A DNA stretch of 64,000 nucleotides, from contig NZ_WBSO01000001.1 of the NCBI RefSeq assembly GCF_009299485.1, positions 186,001 to 250,000 of the forward strand, read 5' to 3'. Numbering within the stretch: the first letter of the stretch is position 1; every line of letters starts with the position of its first letter. A program made the position numbers and the translations under genes. The notes below the pieces were generated by a model. The model was not told the origin of the DNA, did no database searches, and saw only the letters and a program-made list of their open reading frames with translations. Shown here piece by piece: positions 25,676 to 35,031 of this stretch. This DNA is from Bifidobacterium apri. GTDB taxonomy: Bacteria > Actinomycetota > Actinomycetes > Actinomycetales > Bifidobacteriaceae.

Positions 25676-27871
25676 CTATCGCACGATCACATTCGTCGGC
25701 TGGGCGTCGGCGAACAGCGACTTGGACATGGTGAATCCGAGCGTCACGTTTTGCTTCGCCCAGATGGTGCCGTTCCATGAAGCGTTGGTAATCACGTAAT
25801 GATTGCCTTTGTGACTTGCGATGGTGCCGTTCCACAGGTTGGTGATGTCGCCGTCGAGGTCGAATTCGACGGTCCATCCACCTTCGTGTGCGGTATCGGT
25901 GGTGTTACCGACTTCCACCTGAACTGTTGCGCCGAGCATCCAGTTGCTGTTGACTTTCGCTTCAACGGTCAGGTCCGATGCGGCAGGCTTGGGATCTGCA
26001 GGCTTGGTGTCAGTCGACTGGGAGTCAGAGGAGTCAGTCTTCTGATCATCGGACGCCTTCTGGTCATCGGATGCTTTCGGAGTGTCGGGAGCCTTCGGAT
26101 CAGTTGAATCCTTCGATGATTCTGCTGCCCCGGATTCCTGCGAAGCCCCATCCGAAGCCCCATCCGACACTCCATCCGACGCACCTTGCGAAGCGTCCGC
26201 AGCGACACCGTTCACCGTCAGGTTCGCCGGCAGCGCGCTGCTGGTCGGAGCCTTCGTCATGCCGAAGCCGAAGGACGTGCCGTGTTTCGGCGCGATCGAA
26301 GCATTCCACGAGGCATCTGAGACCACGTAGTGATTGCCGGTATGGCTGACGATCTTGCCGCACCACAGGTTGGTGATGGTGCCGTCCAGATCAAATTCGA
26401 CCTTCCAACCACCGGTGTACGTGGCATCGGATGGATTGTTGACGGTCACGTTGACGTTCGCGCCCATACCCCAGTTGCTGCTGACGGCTGCTTCCGCGGT
26501 CAGACCGGTGGTGGTGGTCTGCGGTTCGCTCGGCGTGGTCGGTTCAGTCGGAGCGATCGGGTTTGTCGGCTCGCTTGGTTCGCTCGGTGTCGGATCCGGC
26601 GTGGGATCAGGCGTCGGGTCCGTGGTCGGCTCCGTGGTGCTTCCGTCAGTGTCGGTGCCGCTTGATTGGCTGGCACCGTCAATCATGGCTTGGATACGGC
26701 GACTGGTGTTGACCAGCCAGATGCCGCTGGTGGACAATTCGCTGCCGGTCCACTTGCTGGTCTTGCTCGTGGATTCCTTCAGGTAGGAGGCTCCCTCCCC
26801 CTTGTTGCACAGCGACCAGGCGGCGTAGCTGATGTTGTTGCGCGTCAGCAGCGTCATCCAATCGTTCGCGTTCGCGATGTCGATTCCACCCCAGCCGGAT
26901 GCGTCGGTGATGCCGAACTCGGTGACGAACACCGGAGTGCCGGCCGACAAAGCCGTACGCAGCTTGTTCTTGATGTTGTCGTAATGCGTGCCCGCGTAGA
27001 AGTGCAGCGTGTATGCCACGTTGGTGAGCCCGTCTGCGGACAGTGGGTTGGCTGCGACCGCGTCCACGTCTTGCGACCACGTGTTGGTTCCGCAGATGAC
27101 GATGGACTGGTTGCCGGTGGCGCGAATCGCCTTGGTAAGACGCTTGCTGTAGGTGTACAGGTCGTTGCCTGACCCGTCATACCAGGAGGTTGATGTCGGC
27201 TCGTTGTCGATTTCGTACAGGACGTTCTTCAGATTCTTGTACTTGGCAGCGTATTTGGTGAAGAACTCTTCTGCCTTGGCGGCGTCCTCGTTGGGGTTGT
27301 AGTTGAGGACGTGCCAGTCGAGGATGACGTACATGCCCAGTTCGTTGGCAGCGGTGACGGCTTCTTCGATTTTGGCGTCCATCTTTGCTTGTGAGCCCTG
27401 CAGGTAACCGCCTTCACGCGGGTAGAGCGCCAGGCGCACCATGTTGATGCCCCATTCGTCGCGCAACGACTGGAATGCATCGCGGTTGATGTACTGGGGG
27501 AACCATTGCACGCCGTGTGTGCTCGCGCCGCGCAGCTGGAAGGGCTGGCCGTGCTCGTCGAGTACGGTCGGCGCGCTGAATCCTGCCGCCTTGCCGATGG
27601 ACAACTTGCCGTGCCGGCCTACCGGAGTGTCTTTGTAAGCCACGTCCTTCAACTCGCCGTTGACCGCGTAGGCGAGCTGATCGCCGCTGGCGTCCGCGGT
27701 GAAAGACTTCATCGCCTGCGTGTAGTCCACACTGCTCGCAGCAGCTGGCTGGGCTGCGACGGCGGACTGCGCGGACACGGCTGCAACGCCTGTCGCGCAT
27801 CCTGTTGCTAGCATTGCACTGGCTGCGATCGCCGCGAGTATTCGCGACAATGCCTGACTGGTTGATGTCAC
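25676..27871 (-). CDS. Secreted GH5 endo-beta-1,4-glucanase with two CBM2 modules
   Basis: The 731-residue protein should hydrolyse beta-1,4-glucan outside the cell. An N-terminal signal segment of about 40 residues is followed by a GH5 domain (about 80-385) with GASTHGVQWFP, YVILDWHVL, YEIDNEPTS (acid/base Glu near 222) and VFVTEFG (nucleophile Glu near 317). A Thr/Pro linker then leads to a CBM2-like module (SSNWGMGANVNVTVNN ... TITNLWCGKI ... ASWNASIAPKHGTSFGFG), a Ser/Asp/Lys linker, and a second CBM2 that reaches the C-terminus. MLATGCATG in the signal region could be a lipobox, but its -3 residue is Ala, so signal peptidase I is equally possible. The start is GTG with GAAGGAG before it. 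Cellulases of this kind are uncommon in bifidobacteria. Confidence 0.9.
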   Translation of the reverse strand: MTSTSQALSRILAAIAASAMLATGCATGVAAVSAQSAVAAQPAAASSVDYTQAMKSFTADASGDQLAYAVNGELKDVAYKDTPVGRHGKLSIGKAAGFSAPTVLDEHGQPFQLRGASTHGVQWFPQYINRDAFQSLRDEWGINMVRLALYPREGGYLQGSQAKMDAKIEEAVTAANELGMYVILDWHVLNYNPNEDAAKAEEFFTKYAAKYKNLKNVLYEIDNEPTSTSWYDGSGNDLYTYSKRLTKAIRATGNQSIVICGTNTWSQDVDAVAANPLSADGLTNVAYTLHFYAGTHYDNIKNKLRTALSAGTPVFVTEFGITDASGWGGIDIANANDWMTLLTRNNISYAAWSLCNKGEGASYLKESTSKTSKWTGSELSTSGIWLVNTSRRIQAMIDGASQSSGTDTDGSTTEPTTDPTPDPTPDPTPSEPSEPTNPIAPTEPTTPSEPQTTTTGLTAEAAVSSNWGMGANVNVTVNNPSDATYTGGWKVEFDLDGTITNLWCGKIVSHTGNHYVVSDASWNASIAPKHGTSFGFGMTKAPTSSALPANLTVNGVAADASQGASDGVSDGASDGASQESGAAESSKDSTDPKAPDTPKASDDQKASDDQKTDSSDSQSTDTKPADPKPAASDLTVEAKVNSNWMLGATVQVEVGNTTDTAHEGGWTVEFDLDGDITNLWNGTIASHKGNHYVITNASWNGTIWAKQNVTLGFTMSKSLFADAQPTNVIVR

Positions 27872-28000
27872 ATCAATCTCCTTCGATAACTGACTTTCCT
27901 TGGGATATTTCCTTGAATGAATTCCGTCTGGGCTTCTTGAAACTTCCTTAGAGGAATTCCTCGGGCGCTTCCGCAGAAGCCCTCGCGTGAATTCCTTGAC

Positions 28001-28025
28001 CGCCCGGTCAACGACTGACCGGGCG
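28001..28025. promoter_or_regulatory. Perfect hairpin in the cellulase leader
   Basis: CGCCCGGTCA and TGACCGGGCG enclose ACGAC. It lies just downstream of the predicted cellulase promoter, in the untranslated leader, so it could be an operator or an RNA structure. Confidence 0.55.
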
Positions 28026-28036
28026 CAGATTCACAG

Positions 28037-28065
28037 CTTATGTGCATCGGACAGTGCACAGTCAA
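28037..28065 (-). promoter_or_regulatory. Predicted promoter of the cellulase gene
   Basis: On the minus strand TTGACT (28065-28060) and CATAAG (28042-28037) are 17 bp apart, followed by a leader of about 160 bases. Confidence 0.5.
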
Positions 28066-28074
28066 CGAGCTAAT

Positions 28075-28090
28075 TGTGACCGACGTCACA
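28075..28090. promoter_or_regulatory. Consensus CRP/GlxR-type box
   Basis: TGTGA-CCGACG-TCACA matches the CRP/GlxR consensus (TGTGA-N6-TCACA) at all ten defined positions. It lies ten bp upstream of the cellulase -35 box, where an activator would bind. Confidence 0.55.
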
Positions 28091-28171
28091 TTTCGCGTGA
28101 ACCAAGCATCAAGAATAATCCATAATCTACCCAGCAGACAGCCATTGGTCATCAAACGGACAATGACAATA

Positions 28172-28186
28172 GACAACGCAATTGTC
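28172..28186. promoter_or_regulatory. GACAA-N5-TTGTC inverted repeat
   Basis: A perfect 5-bp inverted repeat preceded by two more GACAAT motifs (28158-28171 region). It lies in the divided space between the cellulase and methyltransferase genes; a regulator site is possible. Confidence 0.35.
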
Positions 28187-28300
28187 AACGGCCGGACCAC
28201 AATCGCCACAATCAGCTATATATCAGCTCAAAAGAGATATGCGACCGGCATCATCCGGCAAGTCATCATCCGACCATCAGCAAATTACCGTCCTTCCGTC

Positions 28301-29194
28301 TTACGCCCTCTTCACGGCGACAATCGCATACGCGCACAGGTTCGCATCGTACCGGCGAAACACCTTGCGCATAGCAAGAACCCGCTTTCTACCCGCCGAA
28401 TTGCGTATCATATTGCCGGCGAACCGCATCGCGCCGCCGAATCCCTCGTCACTGACGATGCGGGCAGGCTCCAGTAGGTGCATCGGACGTTCCATTGTGG
28501 CGGTGACGTCAAATCCTTCGCCGTCGAGCATGTCCACCCATTCGGGGAGCGTCAACGGTCTTGCCCCGACATGAATCGCCCGCGAGATTCCGCGTTCCAG
28601 GTCACTACGCAATTGCCGGTCGGCATCTTCCGGTTTCAATCCCATCTCATGGATCGCATAGCGACACCCGGGTTTGAGGATTCTCGCGGATTCACGCACT
28701 ACGGCACGCTTGCGTTCAAGTGGGAGCATGGTCAGCATGGCCTCACCAATGACAAGGCTCGCAGACGCGTCCGGCAGACCGGTACGCGCGGCATCCGCCT
28801 TGACCATTCTCGCTTGACGGTGTTCACCGACGATCTCACCCATCGCCGTTTCGCCTTCCGGATTCGGATCGACACCCGTATAACTGCGGGGATTCACTGC
28901 GAGCAGTAACGCTGCGGTCTTGCCTACCCCGGGGCCGAATTCTACAATGTCATCGTCAGCATTCACGCCAACGGCATCAAGCATGGCATAAGTCAGCTCG
29001 ATGCCACCAGGGCGCAGCACGCGTTTGCCCATCTTGGCGAGCAACCAGTGCCCCTGCAGGCGCTGTTCCTCGGGGCCGGAACGCTGTCCGTGGACACTTT
29101 GCGTTATCCGGGCATTCCGCGAGCCAATGACGCTCTGCTCGTCTGAAGGAGTGCCCGAAGTATTTGGCTTATTGGACATGTCCGAAGCGATCAC
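28301..29194 (-). CDS. Class I SAM-dependent methyltransferase
   Basis: The 297-residue protein has the class I fold: motif I IVEFGPGVGKTAALLL near residue 83, GVDPNPEG for motif II and a motif III-like stretch DASASLVIGEAMLTML. It transfers a methyl group from S-adenosylmethionine to an unknown substrate. The GTG start at 29194 overlaps the stop of the upstream cupin gene by four bases (GTGA), with AGGATGG at ribosome-binding distance, so the two are translated together. The N-terminal 40 residues are variable and Ser/Gln-rich. The substrate is unknown. Confidence 0.82.
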   Translation of the reverse strand: MIASDMSNKPNTSGTPSDEQSVIGSRNARITQSVHGQRSGPEEQRLQGHWLLAKMGKRVLRPGGIELTYAMLDAVGVNADDDIVEFGPGVGKTAALLLAVNPRSYTGVDPNPEGETAMGEIVGEHRQARMVKADAARTGLPDASASLVIGEAMLTMLPLERKRAVVRESARILKPGCRYAIHEMGLKPEDADRQLRSDLERGISRAIHVGARPLTLPEWVDMLDGEGFDVTATMERPMHLLEPARIVSDEGFGGAMRFAGNMIRNSAGRKRVLAMRKVFRRYDANLCAYAIVAVKRA

Positions 29195-29697
29195 CGATCA
29201 CCATCCTGCTGTTCGAGTTGCAAATCTTCCTGTTCTTGAAGACGTTCACCGTGCCGACCCCCATGCCCATGGCATCCGCAGGTTCCATGATGACCCCGGT
29301 GAGACGGGTCACACGAATCCGGTTGCGCATTGCGAGCATCGCTCTCTTGCGCCTGACGCATCGATTCCACGTCAATCAGCGTTAACGACATACGGCTCGG
29401 CTCCAATGCCGTCAACGCATGCCTCTCCCCCGGCGCCAGATAAATCACGTCGCCCGCTGAGACGATATTCCTTGTCCCGCCGACCGTGAAATCGAACTTG
29501 CCTTCAAGAATATTGACGATCACCGCGCGCGCTGACGCGTGATCAGTGAGCACCTGCCCTTCACCGAACGTAAAGAACACGTGTCGCAACAACGGGTTGT
29601 TCACCACTACGCGAGAGGTGGTCGTGTCATCAAGAATGGGAAGATTCTCGTTGATTCCGGTACTCACGACAGATTCGGAAACAGTTGTTTTGGCCAT
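29191..29697 (-). CDS. Cupin-domain protein with His-rich C-terminus
   Basis: The 168-residue protein contains a single cupin barrel at about residues 20-110, with RHVFFTFGEGQVLTDHASAR and IVSAGDVIYLAPGERHAL covering the two conserved motifs. Small cupins bind a metal or a small ligand; no reaction can be assigned. The ATG at 29697 has AGAGAGG upstream; the longer open frame is unsupported. The last 45 residues read DPSHRGHHGTCGCHGHGGRHGER and then Gln/Glu-rich, a possible metal-binding tail. Its stop overlaps the methyltransferase start by four bases. Confidence 0.75.
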   Translation of the reverse strand: MAKTTVSESVVSTGINENLPILDDTTTSRVVVNNPLLRHVFFTFGEGQVLTDHASARAVIVNILEGKFDFTVGGTRNIVSAGDVIYLAPGERHALTALEPSRMSLTLIDVESMRQAQESDARNAQPDSCDPSHRGHHGTCGCHGHGGRHGERLQEQEDLQLEQQDGDR

Positions 29698-29989
29698 AAC
29701 GCCTCTCTTTCTGTATTCGGTATGAGACAAATCTTGCACGAGTCGCGTCCTGGCGATACGCAGAAACGCTGAATGCAGGTTCATTATCACAATGGCGGCG
29801 CAACACTTCAAGACTTTTCAACGGGAAATTGGAGCCAGCAGTGTGGTTGTATCACACCGGCCAATGGTTTCATCTGCCTGTCCCGTAGGCAAAAACTCCA
29901 GACATACGCTGTTACGATAATCGTCTGCCCGGGCCATGCCGATACGACTGGGCATGGCAGGCAACCAGGTAAGATCGCGGCAGACGCAG

Positions 29990-30280
29990 CTTACGATGCG
30001 GCACTGGCGTCGCGACACCGGAACACCGCACGCCGATCTGCGGGTATCTGCGGTATCTGTAGTACCTGCCGGAGACCATCTCGCTTATCAGGGTTCGACG
30101 ACTGGCGATACCGCAAGTACGACTGTCGATATTCCGCGGATCATACTCGCGGTATCAGGCACGCACGAACACAGATAGTGGAGATATCGTTCGCGGGGTA
30201 CTACAGATAAGGGAGATACTCGCTCTTCGATACCACTGATATACGAGATACTGTCATCGCCCCGATATGGGCAACTTAGC
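29990..30280. repeat. Intergenic stretch rich in GATAC/GTATC repeats
   Basis: GGTATC, GATACC, GATATT, GATACT and similar words recur every 10-12 bp on both strands, giving a degenerate periodic tract like that at 22428. From 29698 to 30442 there is no credible gene. Confidence 0.45.
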
Positions 30281-30442
30281 ATGACGGGGAGCTCAGAATG
30301 ACGGGAGCTCAGACTGACAGCTACTGCCCTTGACCCTTACCCTGACACAATCTGCATCGGGGATATCGCCCCGATAAGATTCTTCCGCGTTGACACAAGC
30401 CTGCTTAGCGTCACTCCATGGGATATACCCGGTACGGGGGTG

Positions 30443-31285
30443 AATCTCCGCATCTTCTTCGGCGCCATGGGAGCAAAATCCCTGGCATGGAACAGTTGAA
30501 TACGGGCAGCGTTACCTGCCCGATGCGCTCGCATATAATCTGGAGACACTCGGCGTGAGATCCATGCAGGAGGAGGTTTCGTTGCAACCGTTCGCAACGC
30601 TGCTCACACGCAGCCGTGCGGTGACCCCGTTGTTCGCCGTGGCTTCGAATATCGTCATGCAAGTCGCAAATGCATGGTCGTTTGCGCTCGATGGCACGCC
30701 CGCATTCCGGATTGATACGAGCCAGGAGCATTCGGTTCAAGGTCAGTGGCCGCAGCGATTGACCAGTGTCCGTCCTCGATTATCGTGCTTGAGGGAACAC
30801 CGGACATAGTCAACGAGGCTTTGCTGTTTTCGCCGACAAGGCAAGACAGCAAGAAGACGCTTATCTTCCCGGTAGGCGCATACACGAATCTCCCGTTGAT
30901 TGCCCCGGAAGTGTGGGAGAACATGCTGCTTGTTCTCTCCGAGCAACTGGTCGCGTCCCGGCGGCGCATCGTGCTGTGCGGCATTGCGTGAAAATCCCTC
31001 CCACCGAACCGCTCAACTCCCTGCAGGTCGTGGACGAACTGAACGATTTGGGTTTCACGCTTGCCGATACCGTTCCCCCTCAAATCGCTTGCACATCTCG
31101 CCGCATTCCGTGCCGCCACCAAGGGACTCGGCGGTGCGAACGTCTGGCTGCAGTATCAGTTGACTGTGCGGACCAATGCAGCGCAGGATGCGAAACATGC
31201 GCAGGCGCTGAGCGGAGGGTTCGGTCCGGTTGACGCGGTTCAGGATTTGCTTGCGGCGTTGGACGGGCATCATCATGTCCGTTGA
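30443..31285 (+). pseudogene. Frameshifted gene of unknown family
   Basis: Coding-like sequence continues through at least four frames. Piece one (30443-30740) reads YLPDALAYNLETLGVRSMQ and on to ALDGTPAFRIDTSQEH. Piece two (about 30745-30988) contains IIVLEGTPDIVNEALL, then KTLIFPVGAYTNLPLIAPEV and VASRRRIVLCGIA. Piece three (about 30990-31080) has SLQVVDELNDLGFTLADT. Piece four (about 31080-31285) has LKSLAHLAAFRAATKGLG, then SGGFGPVDAVQDLLAALDG. Joining them would give a protein of about 275 residues that continues smoothly, so three frameshifts are likely. I do not recognise the family. It lies directly upstream of the restriction locus and may be a decayed accessory gene. Confidence 0.6.
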
Positions 31286-31604
31286 TGTATTGAGGGCGAT
31301 TGCCGATGACCTAGGGATTGTGCCGCTCCCCCACGAGGATGAGCAATCGCGTTGGATGAGAACGCTGCAATCCAGCCTTCGGTTCCAGATCCAGGCAGCG
31401 TGCATTGACGATGGATATGGCGGAACATACGGCGTGACGCCACGACATGCCCGGGAGCGCGCCGAACCTTGGTTGACGGGCGTCGAACGGTATATGCATG
31501 GAATGACAACATTCATGTGCGACACCTCTGTTACGGATGCCATGAACGTATTGCTGTGGTCCGGGGATCTTGTGGAAGAGAACGGACTGTACCCTGTCAG
31601 ATAA
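31275..31604 (+). CDS. Hypothetical protein, probably truncated
   Basis: The 109-residue reading frame starts at an ATG overlapping the end of the broken gene by 11 bases, as in an operon. It contains LRAIADDLGIVPLPHEDEQS and YGGTYGVTPRHARERAEPW, then DTSVTDAMNVLLWSGD. The sequence looks coding but I do not recognise a family. It stops 180 bp before hsdR and could be the remaining N-terminal part of a longer gene cut when the restriction locus arrived. Whether it is expressed is unknown. Confidence 0.4.
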   Translation: MSVDVLRAIADDLGIVPLPHEDEQSRWMRTLQSSLRFQIQAACIDDGYGGTYGVTPRHARERAEPWLTGVERYMHGMTTFMCDTSVTDAMNVLLWSGDLVEENGLYPVR

Positions 31605-31784
31605 TAACATTTTTCAAGCTTGCCCTTTTCTCCGTAGAATGGCATATTTTTCGTAACAAGCATCATGTCCATATACCATCATTTTCGGAACACCGTCTAC
31701 CGGTGCTAAGCTTTTCTCAGCATTGTCGCTTGTTTGCAGCGGCAAGGACATGCAAGGTCATGTTGAGGAGAGGATACAAGAACT

Positions 31785-34700
31785 ATGGAGTTCATTGAAA
31801 AACCACAGAGCGAACTCGATTTTGAACAGAACCTCATTGATTATCTGCAGCATATCGGTGGTAGCAAGCAGTGGGAGTATCGGCCGGATATCAAAACCAT
31901 TCCGGGGCTGTGGAAGAATTTTCGCGAAATCCTTGAACGCAATAATGCAGATAAGCTTCAAGGACGACCGCTGAGCGATCAGGAGTTCGCCCAGATTCAA
32001 AAGGAGATCAAAGCCCTTTCATCACCGTTCAAAGCAGGACAATGGATTTACGGAGTTGGTGGCGTAACACAGGTCACCGTTCAACGCGATGACGTCAATG
32101 GTGGCAACGTCATTTATCTGACGGTGTTCGACCAAGACCAAGTCGGCGCCGGAAATACTACTTACCAGATAGTAAACCAAGTGCAGCGGCACCACGTCCA
32201 AGCAGGAACGAAAGACTGCCGCTTCGACACCACGCTACTCATCAACGGGCTGCCGATTATCCAAATCGAGGAAAAGACCTCATCGCACGATGCACTTGAG
32301 GGGCTGAACCAGATTCGCCAATATATCGGATGCGGTCTGTACGGGGACATCTACTCAACGGTCCAGATTCTTATCGGCATGACGCCCACGGACGTGCGAT
32401 ATATGGCAAACACCGACGCCGATTCCTTCAACACTGCATTCGCATTCCACTGGCAAGACGAGCAACGAAGCACACCCGTGTTTGGATGGAAGGAATTCTG
32501 CAACTCGTTCTTGTCGATTCCGCAAGCGCATCGAATGGCGACAAGTTATATGATTCTTGACAATGCCAAGAATCACAAGAATCTCATCGTTATGCGCCCT
32601 TACCAAGTATATGCAACAAAGCGCGTACTGGAGCGTCTGCGCAACCATACATTCGGAACCGACAACCAAGAGGTGGGTTATATTTGGCACACCACGGGCT
32701 CGGGAAAAACCATCAGCAGTTTCAAAACTGCTTGGCTCGCTTCGCGCTTGCCGAATGTTGACAAGGTCGTGTTTGTTGTTGACCGCAGGGCACTGACCAG
32801 ACAGACATTCGACAACTATCAGGCGTATGACCCCGATTATGATCCCGAACAGGCAGTAGGCAGCGACGACAAGCAGGGTATCATTTCCGATACCGCCAAT
32901 GTCAACGATCTAAGACGAAAGCTCAGAAGCAGCTCAACGCGGCATTCAATCATCGTCACGTCGATACAGAAGCTCGCGAAACTCTGCAAATCAGATGCGT
33001 TTCCGACTCAAGACAATAAGAACGTGGTTTTCATCGTGGACGAAGCACACCGCTCAACGAACGGCGAAATGCTCCCTCAAATCAAGAAGAAATTCCCGCG
33101 CTCGGCATGGGTCGGGTACACGGGTACCCCGGCATTCGACGGCGGTCTCACACAAGCAGCTTTCGGCGATCTCATCCACGCATATACGATTCGCGAAGCG
33201 ATAGCAGATAAGAATGTTCTTGGTTTCCATGTTGATTTCGAGCACACGCTTCCAGATGCTGAAATCCGTGAGAAAGTGCTGCCTGTCGTTCTCAAAGAGA
33301 AGTATCCGTCATGGACCGATAAAGAAATAGACAATGCCATTGCCCGCATGTCGAATGACGAGGCGGAGGATTATGTGGATTCCGGAGTCTATGACAACAA
33401 TCCACAACATATCGAAAAGGTCGTCGAGGACATCGTCAAGAAGTGGCGCAACCGGTCTGAGAACTTCCGCTATGATGCAATCCTGACCACGCATGTGCGT
33501 AGCGGTGGCTCGTCCATTCCTATGGCACTCGCCTATTACCGGGAGTTCAAGAAGGCAAATAACCGACTGGCATCCGAAGGCAAACGCACTATAAAAGTGG
33601 CGGTGACATTCTCATATGCAACGGACAACAGCTCTCGCCAATTCGATGACAATAACGGATTAAGGGAAGCCATTCGAGATTACGACAGTATGTTCAACAC
33701 CTCATTCGCGGGCGATGAGTTGAATGTCGATGACTATTTCTCTGACATCATGGACAGACTAGCAGACAAGCAGCGCGAAGGTGAAAAACTCGATTTGGTC
33801 ATCGTGGTCGATCAACTGCTCACCGGATATGATGCCCCCAAAGTCAACACACTCTACGTCGACCGCTTGCTCGCCGGCGCTAACCTCATTCAAGCGTATT
33901 CCCGCACTAATCGCATCGAAGACCCACATCTCAAGCCATTTGGACATATCGTCAACTACCGCTATCCGGTAGTTGCGAAGAAACTCATGGACGAAGCAAT
34001 CAGCGTGTATGCCAACCGCGACTCTGCTGTCGTCCAGGATACGCTGCCCGAACCGGAACCTCCGACACCTGAACCCAACCCCATCATCATGCCTGCCTTC
34101 AAGGAAAAAACAAAACAGACAGCAGATTTACTCGCTGAAATCAGCAACATGACTGATGGATTCCGGATTTGCCCGCCAAGCGAGAACGAGAAGGAACATC
34201 TCGCTCAGCTGATTATGCAGGTCAGCGATGACGTCGCCGCATTGAAACAGTATCCCGAGTTCGATTATGACCATCCGGAACAGCTGTACAATCTGCTCGA
34301 CGTAGAAAAAGAACAATACGAATGGACGGTATCGACTTTGTGGCGGATGGTTGCACCAGAGCCGCCATCTCCAAACCCCGTCATGCCCTCATTGGTATTC
34401 CGTGTTGAACATATCACCGATGTCCGCGTGAACTACGATTACATCACCAAGCTTCTAGCCGACCTGCTGAATGCTGTCCATAACGGCGATGATGATGTAC
34501 AACAACGTTATAACGAACTCGAACAGCAGACAGCTGCTATGGATAATCGCCATCAGGCAACTCGCGTGCTCAGCACGGCAAGGGCAGCGCTGAGTGGACA
34601 ACTCGATAATGGTATTGTCAATTATCCGGCGAAACCTGAAGATATGGACGATGTCATCAACCAACACACTCAGGAAACCCGACGCCATGAAGTGCTTGAG

Positions 34701-34973
34701 TTCAAGAAGAAATGGGGCCTGGTCGACGTTACTACAGCACAGATTCTCATTGACCATATCATCGATCGGCATGTTGAAGGCAACGACGATTTGAACCAAG
34801 GCAGCGAACTGGAAAAACTCCTCAAAGGCGCGCTCACACGCGACGGTAACGGATGCTACTACCAACATGATGCCGAAGACCCTGAAATCCGCTCCCTTTC
34901 CAGATTGCAATATCGCAACAAGCTCAGCGGGGCGCTGCGGGAATTCGCCGACCGGATGGTTCGTGATTACTGA
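31785..34973 (+). CDS. hsdR: Type I restriction enzyme, R (HsdR) subunit
   Basis: The 1062-residue subunit cleaves and translocates unmodified DNA as part of the HsdR2M2S complex. The nuclease site lies near residues 147-164 (RFDTTLLINGLPIIQIEEK: Asp, then Glu-x-Lys). Helicase motifs follow: Walker A HTTGSGKT near 305, VVDRRAL (Ia), FIVDEAHRS (DEAH) near 420, GYTGTPAF (III), LLTGYDAPKVNTLYVD (V) and QAYSRTNR (VI) near 708. A C-terminal domain of about 300 residues binds the methylase core. All motifs look intact. GAGAGGA lies ten bases before the ATG. It begins the hsdR-hsdM-mrr-hsdS operon, with hsdM 58 bp downstream. Confidence 0.95.
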   Translation: MEFIEKPQSELDFEQNLIDYLQHIGGSKQWEYRPDIKTIPGLWKNFREILERNNADKLQGRPLSDQEFAQIQKEIKALSSPFKAGQWIYGVGGVTQVTVQRDDVNGGNVIYLTVFDQDQVGAGNTTYQIVNQVQRHHVQAGTKDCRFDTTLLINGLPIIQIEEKTSSHDALEGLNQIRQYIGCGLYGDIYSTVQILIGMTPTDVRYMANTDADSFNTAFAFHWQDEQRSTPVFGWKEFCNSFLSIPQAHRMATSYMILDNAKNHKNLIVMRPYQVYATKRVLERLRNHTFGTDNQEVGYIWHTTGSGKTISSFKTAWLASRLPNVDKVVFVVDRRALTRQTFDNYQAYDPDYDPEQAVGSDDKQGIISDTANVNDLRRKLRSSSTRHSIIVTSIQKLAKLCKSDAFPTQDNKNVVFIVDEAHRSTNGEMLPQIKKKFPRSAWVGYTGTPAFDGGLTQAAFGDLIHAYTIREAIADKNVLGFHVDFEHTLPDAEIREKVLPVVLKEKYPSWTDKEIDNAIARMSNDEAEDYVDSGVYDNNPQHIEKVVEDIVKKWRNRSENFRYDAILTTHVRSGGSSIPMALAYYREFKKANNRLASEGKRTIKVAVTFSYATDNSSRQFDDNNGLREAIRDYDSMFNTSFAGDELNVDDYFSDIMDRLADKQREGEKLDLVIVVDQLLTGYDAPKVNTLYVDRLLAGANLIQAYSRTNRIEDPHLKPFGHIVNYRYPVVAKKLMDEAISVYANRDSAVVQDTLPEPEPPTPEPNPIIMPAFKEKTKQTADLLAEISNMTDGFRICPPSENEKEHLAQLIMQVSDDVAALKQYPEFDYDHPEQLYNLLDVEKEQYEWTVSTLWRMVAPEPPSPNPVMPSLVFRVEHITDVRVNYDYITKLLADLLNAVHNGDDDVQQRYNELEQQTAAMDNRHQATRVLSTARAALSGQLDNGIVNYPAKPEDMDDVINQHTQETRRHEVLEFKKKWGLVDVTTAQILIDHIIDRHVEGNDDLNQGSELEKLLKGALTRDGNGCYYQHDAEDPEIRSLSRLQYRNKLSGALREFADRMVRDY

Positions 34974-35031
34974 TAACCGTTAACACGGAAATCAACTTGG
35001 ACACAAGTAAACCAACATCAGAAAGAACATC

